From the NCBI GenBank assembly GCA_003168215.1, contig PMSW01000013.1, forward strand, positions 5,293 through 55,722: 50,430 bases of DNA, in the 5' to 3' direction. The stretch is from Actinomycetota bacterium. Lineage in GTDB: Bacteria > Actinomycetota > Actinomycetes > Streptosporangiales > Streptosporangiaceae. Under the pieces are notes generated by a model that made no database searches, was not told the origin of the DNA, and saw only the letters and a list, made by a program, of their open reading frames with translations. Of the stretch, positions 47,687 through 50,430 are shown in pieces. Positions within the stretch are counted from its first letter, which is position 1; the number at the start of each line of letters is the position of its first letter. The position numbers and the translations under genes are program-made.

Positions 47687-48880
47687 GTGACCGGTCGTCT
47701 ATTTACCTCCGAGTCTGTGACGGAAGGCCATCCGGACAAAATGGCCGACCAGATCAGCGACGCCATTCTTGATGGCATGCTCAAAGGCGACCCGCGCAGC
47801 CGCGTCGCCGTGGAGACGATGATCACTACCGGGCAGGTCCACGTCGCAGGAGAGGTGACAACCTCGACCTATGTGGACATCCCGGGAATCATCAGGGAGA
47901 AGATCCTCGACATCGGGTACGACTCGTCCGCGAAGGGATTCGACGGGGCCTCCTGCGGGGTTTCCGTGTCCATCGGCTCTCAGTCTCCCGACATCGCCCG
48001 CGGCATCAGCGATGCGTTCGAGCACCGGGAGGGCGAGGGCGCGGACGAGCTTGACCGCCAGGGCGCCGGTGACCAGGGAATGATGTTCGGCTACGCCTGC
48101 CGGGAGACCCCCGAGTTCATGCCGCTCCCGATCATGCTCGCGCACCGGCTCTCCCGTCAGCTGTCGCAGGCCCGCCGCAGCGGCGCGGTGCCGTACATCC
48201 GCCCGGACGGCAAGACCCAGGTGACCATCGAGTACTCCGGGATCAGGCCGGTGCGGCTGGACACCGTCGTGATCTCCACCCAGCATGCCCCGTCCATCGA
48301 CCTGGACAAGCTGCTGGCTCCCGACGTACGCGACCACGTGGTGCAGCCGGTCGTGGCCGGGCTCGACCTCGACACCGCCCACTACCGGCTGCTGGTCAAC
48401 CCCACCGGGCGGTTCGAGGTCGGCGGCCCGATGGGCGACGCGGGCCTGACCGGCCGCAAGATCATCATTGACACGTACGGCGGGATGGCCAGGCACGGGG
48501 GAGGGGCATTCTCCGGCAAGGATCCCTCCAAGGTGGACCGCAGCGCCGCCTACGCCATGCGGTGGGTGGCCAAGAACGTCGTCGCGGCAGGCCTGGCCGA
48601 GCGATGCGAGACGCAGGTCGCCTACGCGATCGGCAAGGCGAAGCCGGTCGGCGTCTTCGTCGAGTGCTTCGGCACCGAGCGGGTGGCGGTGGAGCGCATC
48701 CAGGACGCGGTGCTCAAGGTTTTCGATCTCCGCCCGGCGGCGATCATCAGGGACCTGGACCTGCTCCGCCCGATCTACTCGCAGACAGCCGCCTACGGCC
48801 ATTTCGGCCGGGAGGAGCCGGACTTCACCTGGGAACGGACCGACCGGACGGAAGCCCTCAAGTCGGCTGCCGGCCTCTGA
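47687..48880 (+). CDS. metK: S-adenosylmethionine synthetase
   Basis: [33 protein letters not shown]...[18 protein letters not shown]...[19 protein letters not shown]. Confidence 0.96.
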   Translation: MTGRLFTSESVTEGHPDKMADQISDAILDGMLKGDPRSRVAVETMITTGQVHVAGEVTTSTYVDIPGIIREKILDIGYDSSAKGFDGASCGVSVSIGSQSPDIARGISDAFEHREGEGADELDRQGAGDQGMMFGYACRETPEFMPLPIMLAHRLSRQLSQARRSGAVPYIRPDGKTQVTIEYSGIRPVRLDTVVISTQHAPSIDLDKLLAPDVRDHVVQPVVAGLDLDTAHYRLLVNPTGRFEVGGPMGDAGLTGRKIIIDTYGGMARHGGGAFSGKDPSKVDRSAAYAMRWVAKNVVAAGLAERCETQVAYAIGKAKPVGVFVECFGTERVAVERIQDAVLKVFDLRPAAIIRDLDLLRPIYSQTAAYGHFGREEPDFTWERTDRTEALKSAAGL

Positions 48881-48937
48881 CCGGCCGCCAGGGGCTCAGC
48901 CTGAAGGTAGTGAATCCGGCTGCTAACTTGACGTCCC

Positions 48938-49879
48938 ATGGTTGATGCGCGAAGGGTGCTGGTCACCGGCGGAGCAGGGTTCGTGGGCGCCACTCTGGTC
49001 CGGCGGCTTGTCGACAGCGGGCACTCGGTCCGGGTATTCGATAACTATTCGACGGGGGACCCCGGCCAGCTCGCCGGGGTCGACGCTGAGCTGGTCGAGG
49101 GGGACATCCGGGATGTCGCGGCGCTCGATGCCGCACTCACCGGGATACAGGGCGTCGTCCACCTCGCGGCCGCCGGATCGGTGGTCATGTCCGTCGAGGA
49201 CCCGGTGCCGAACTTCGACGTCAACGTCGTCGGCACCTTCCGCGTCCTCGACGCCGCCCGGCGGGCCGGCGTGGAGCGGATCGTCCAGGCCTCGACCGGA
49301 GGCGCGCTGATCGGCAACGCCGCGCCGCCGGTCAGCGAGAGTTCCCTGCCGAGGCCCATCTCGCCCTACGGGGCCAGCAAGCTCGCTGGCGAGGGCTACG
49401 CGTGCGCGTTCGCCCACGCCTACGGCCTGTCCACGGTGGCGCTCCGGTTCGCGAATGTCTACGGCCCGTGGAGTGCCCGCAAGCGCGGCGCGATGACCAT
49501 GTTCTTCCGGGCGATCCACGCTGGCGAGCCGATCGTGATCTACGGAGATGGTGCTGCATCGCGGGACTACACGCATGTCGACGACATCTCCAGCGCGCTG
49601 CAGCTCGGCCTGACCAGCGACGTGCCGGGCGGGACCGTGCTGCACATCGCATCCGGCGTGGAGACGACGGTGCGCTGTCTGGCCGACCTGTGCCGCGTCG
49701 CGGCCGGCAAGCCGGATCATCCGGTGGAGTACCGGCCCAAGCGTCCCGGCGAGGTGGAGCGGAACTTTGCTTCTTATGAGCTGGCCCAGAAAGTGCTCGG
49801 GTACGCGCCCAGCATCAGTCGCGAGGCCGGCATCCCCAAGACCTGGCGGTGGTTCCAGGATTCGGTGTTCCGTCCCTGA
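48938..49879 (+). CDS. NAD-dependent epimerase/dehydratase (UDP-glucose 4-epimerase-like)
   Basis: RVLVTGGAGFVGATLVRRLVDSGHSVRVFDNYSTG...SPYGASKLAGEGYACAFAHAYGLSTVALRFANVYGPWS. Confidence 0.9.
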   Translation: MVDARRVLVTGGAGFVGATLVRRLVDSGHSVRVFDNYSTGDPGQLAGVDAELVEGDIRDVAALDAALTGIQGVVHLAAAGSVVMSVEDPVPNFDVNVVGTFRVLDAARRAGVERIVQASTGGALIGNAAPPVSESSLPRPISPYGASKLAGEGYACAFAHAYGLSTVALRFANVYGPWSARKRGAMTMFFRAIHAGEPIVIYGDGAASRDYTHVDDISSALQLGLTSDVPGGTVLHIASGVETTVRCLADLCRVAAGKPDHPVEYRPKRPGEVERNFASYELAQKVLGYAPSISREAGIPKTWRWFQDSVFRP

Positions 49880-49904
49880 CCGGATGACCCGGCCCACGGA
49901 ACCT

Positions 49905-49937
49905 TGCAAGGTGGTCGAAAGCCGGATTCACCATGTT
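49905..49937 (-). repeat. Second copy of the GTGAATCCGG dispersed element
   Basis: Minus: AACATGGTGAATCCGGCTTTCGACCACCTTG versus 29794: AACGTGGTGAATCCGGTGTTTGACCACCTGT. Confidence 0.75.
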
Positions 49938-50047
49938 TCGTGCCGGGGATGGCGGCGCTGCTTCCAGCGAGAAGGCTGACTCCCGAGCGGAGCCCGGCGC
50001 AGCCTCGGGTTGCCCTGGCTGCCGGACCTCTCTGGTAGGACAGAACC

Positions 50048-50430
50048 GTGGCAAGTCCAGCGCGACGGGGCGCAAGCACGCGGCCGCGGCAGGGCCGCCC
50101 CGTCCCGGCCGCAGCTGTCAGCCTGCCGGTCGCGCGGGTGGCCGTCGACGTTCCGCTGGCGCATCTCGACCGGCCCTTCGACTACCTGGTTCCTGAGCGG
50201 CTGACGCTGGACGCCGTACCTGGCTGCCGGGTCCGGGTGCGGTTCGCCGGGCGGCTGGTCGGCGGTTATCTGCTGGGGCGGGCAGATGCCAGCGATCATC
50301 AGGGCGGCCTTGCCTTCCTGGAGCGGGTGGTGTCGCCCGAGCCCGTGCTCACCGCCGAGATCGCGGGCCTTGCCCGGGCGGTCGCGGACCGCTACGGGGG
50401 CACGCTGGCCGACGTGCTGCGGCTGGCGAT
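50048..50430 (+). CDS. priA: Primosomal protein N' (PriA), N-terminal part (runs off the right edge)
   Basis: GTG at 50048; ...PVARVAVDVPLAHLDRPFDYLVPERLTLDAVPGCRVRVRFAGRLVGGYLLGRADASDHQGGLAFLERVVSPEPVLTAEIAGLARAVADRYGGTLADVLRLA. Confidence 0.88.
   Translation, partial: MASPARRGASTRPRQGRPVPAAAVSLPVARVAVDVPLAHLDRPFDYLVPERLTLDAVPGCRVRVRFAGRLVGGYLLGRADASDHQGGLAFLERVVSPEPVLTAEIAGLARAVADRYGGTLADVLRLA

Noticed and set aside
49815-50075. Short ORF encoding MVNPAFDHLARFRGPG-type peptide
   Set aside because: Reads through the dispersed GTGAATCCGG repeat; better explained as a repeat element than a gene.

Overview
High-GC actinobacterial chromosomal segment. By recalled synteny it joins two conserved actinomycete blocks. 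Block 1 (about 1-33.4 kb): acyl-CoA ligase, glk, murJ-like flippase, pfkA, thiI, aroF-type DAHP synthase, PASTA Ser/Thr kinase, thiGSO/thiE, Rv2175c-like DNA-binding protein, polyprenyl synthetase, metF, SAV_6107-like HEPN protein. Block 2 (about 33.4-50.4 kb): bldD, pyrR-pyrB-pyrC-carA-carB-pyrK-pyrD-pyrF, mihF, gmk, rpoZ, coaBC, metK, priA. An accessory, partly decayed region (about 14-21.5 kb) lies between the DAHP synthase and the endonuclease IV/kinase genes. It holds an ECF sigma factor with a membrane partner, an HTH/DUF5919-like regulator coupled to an inositol monophosphatase, toxin-antitoxin-like remnants, an orphan HicB, and two interleaved duplicated gene fragments. Strongest new observations: (i) an aromatic leader peptide (VRNQYWFFYCY...) with perfectly complementary antiterminator and terminator segments upstream of the DAHP synthase, apparently leaderless; (ii) sulfite-oxidase-like and IMPase fragments arranged as if left by a segmental duplication; (iii) a dispersed GTGAATCCGG-containing repeat, one pair of which brackets an epimerase gene inserted between metK and priA; (iv) a tandem-repeat 5'UTR at metK; (v) PyrR-loop, TPP riboswitch, CRP/GlxR-like and LexA-like candidate sites; (vi) recurrent in-frame low-complexity insertions in housekeeping enzymes. 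No CRISPR array, rRNA, tRNA or transposase was recognised. All calls come from reading the sequence; no database search was run.
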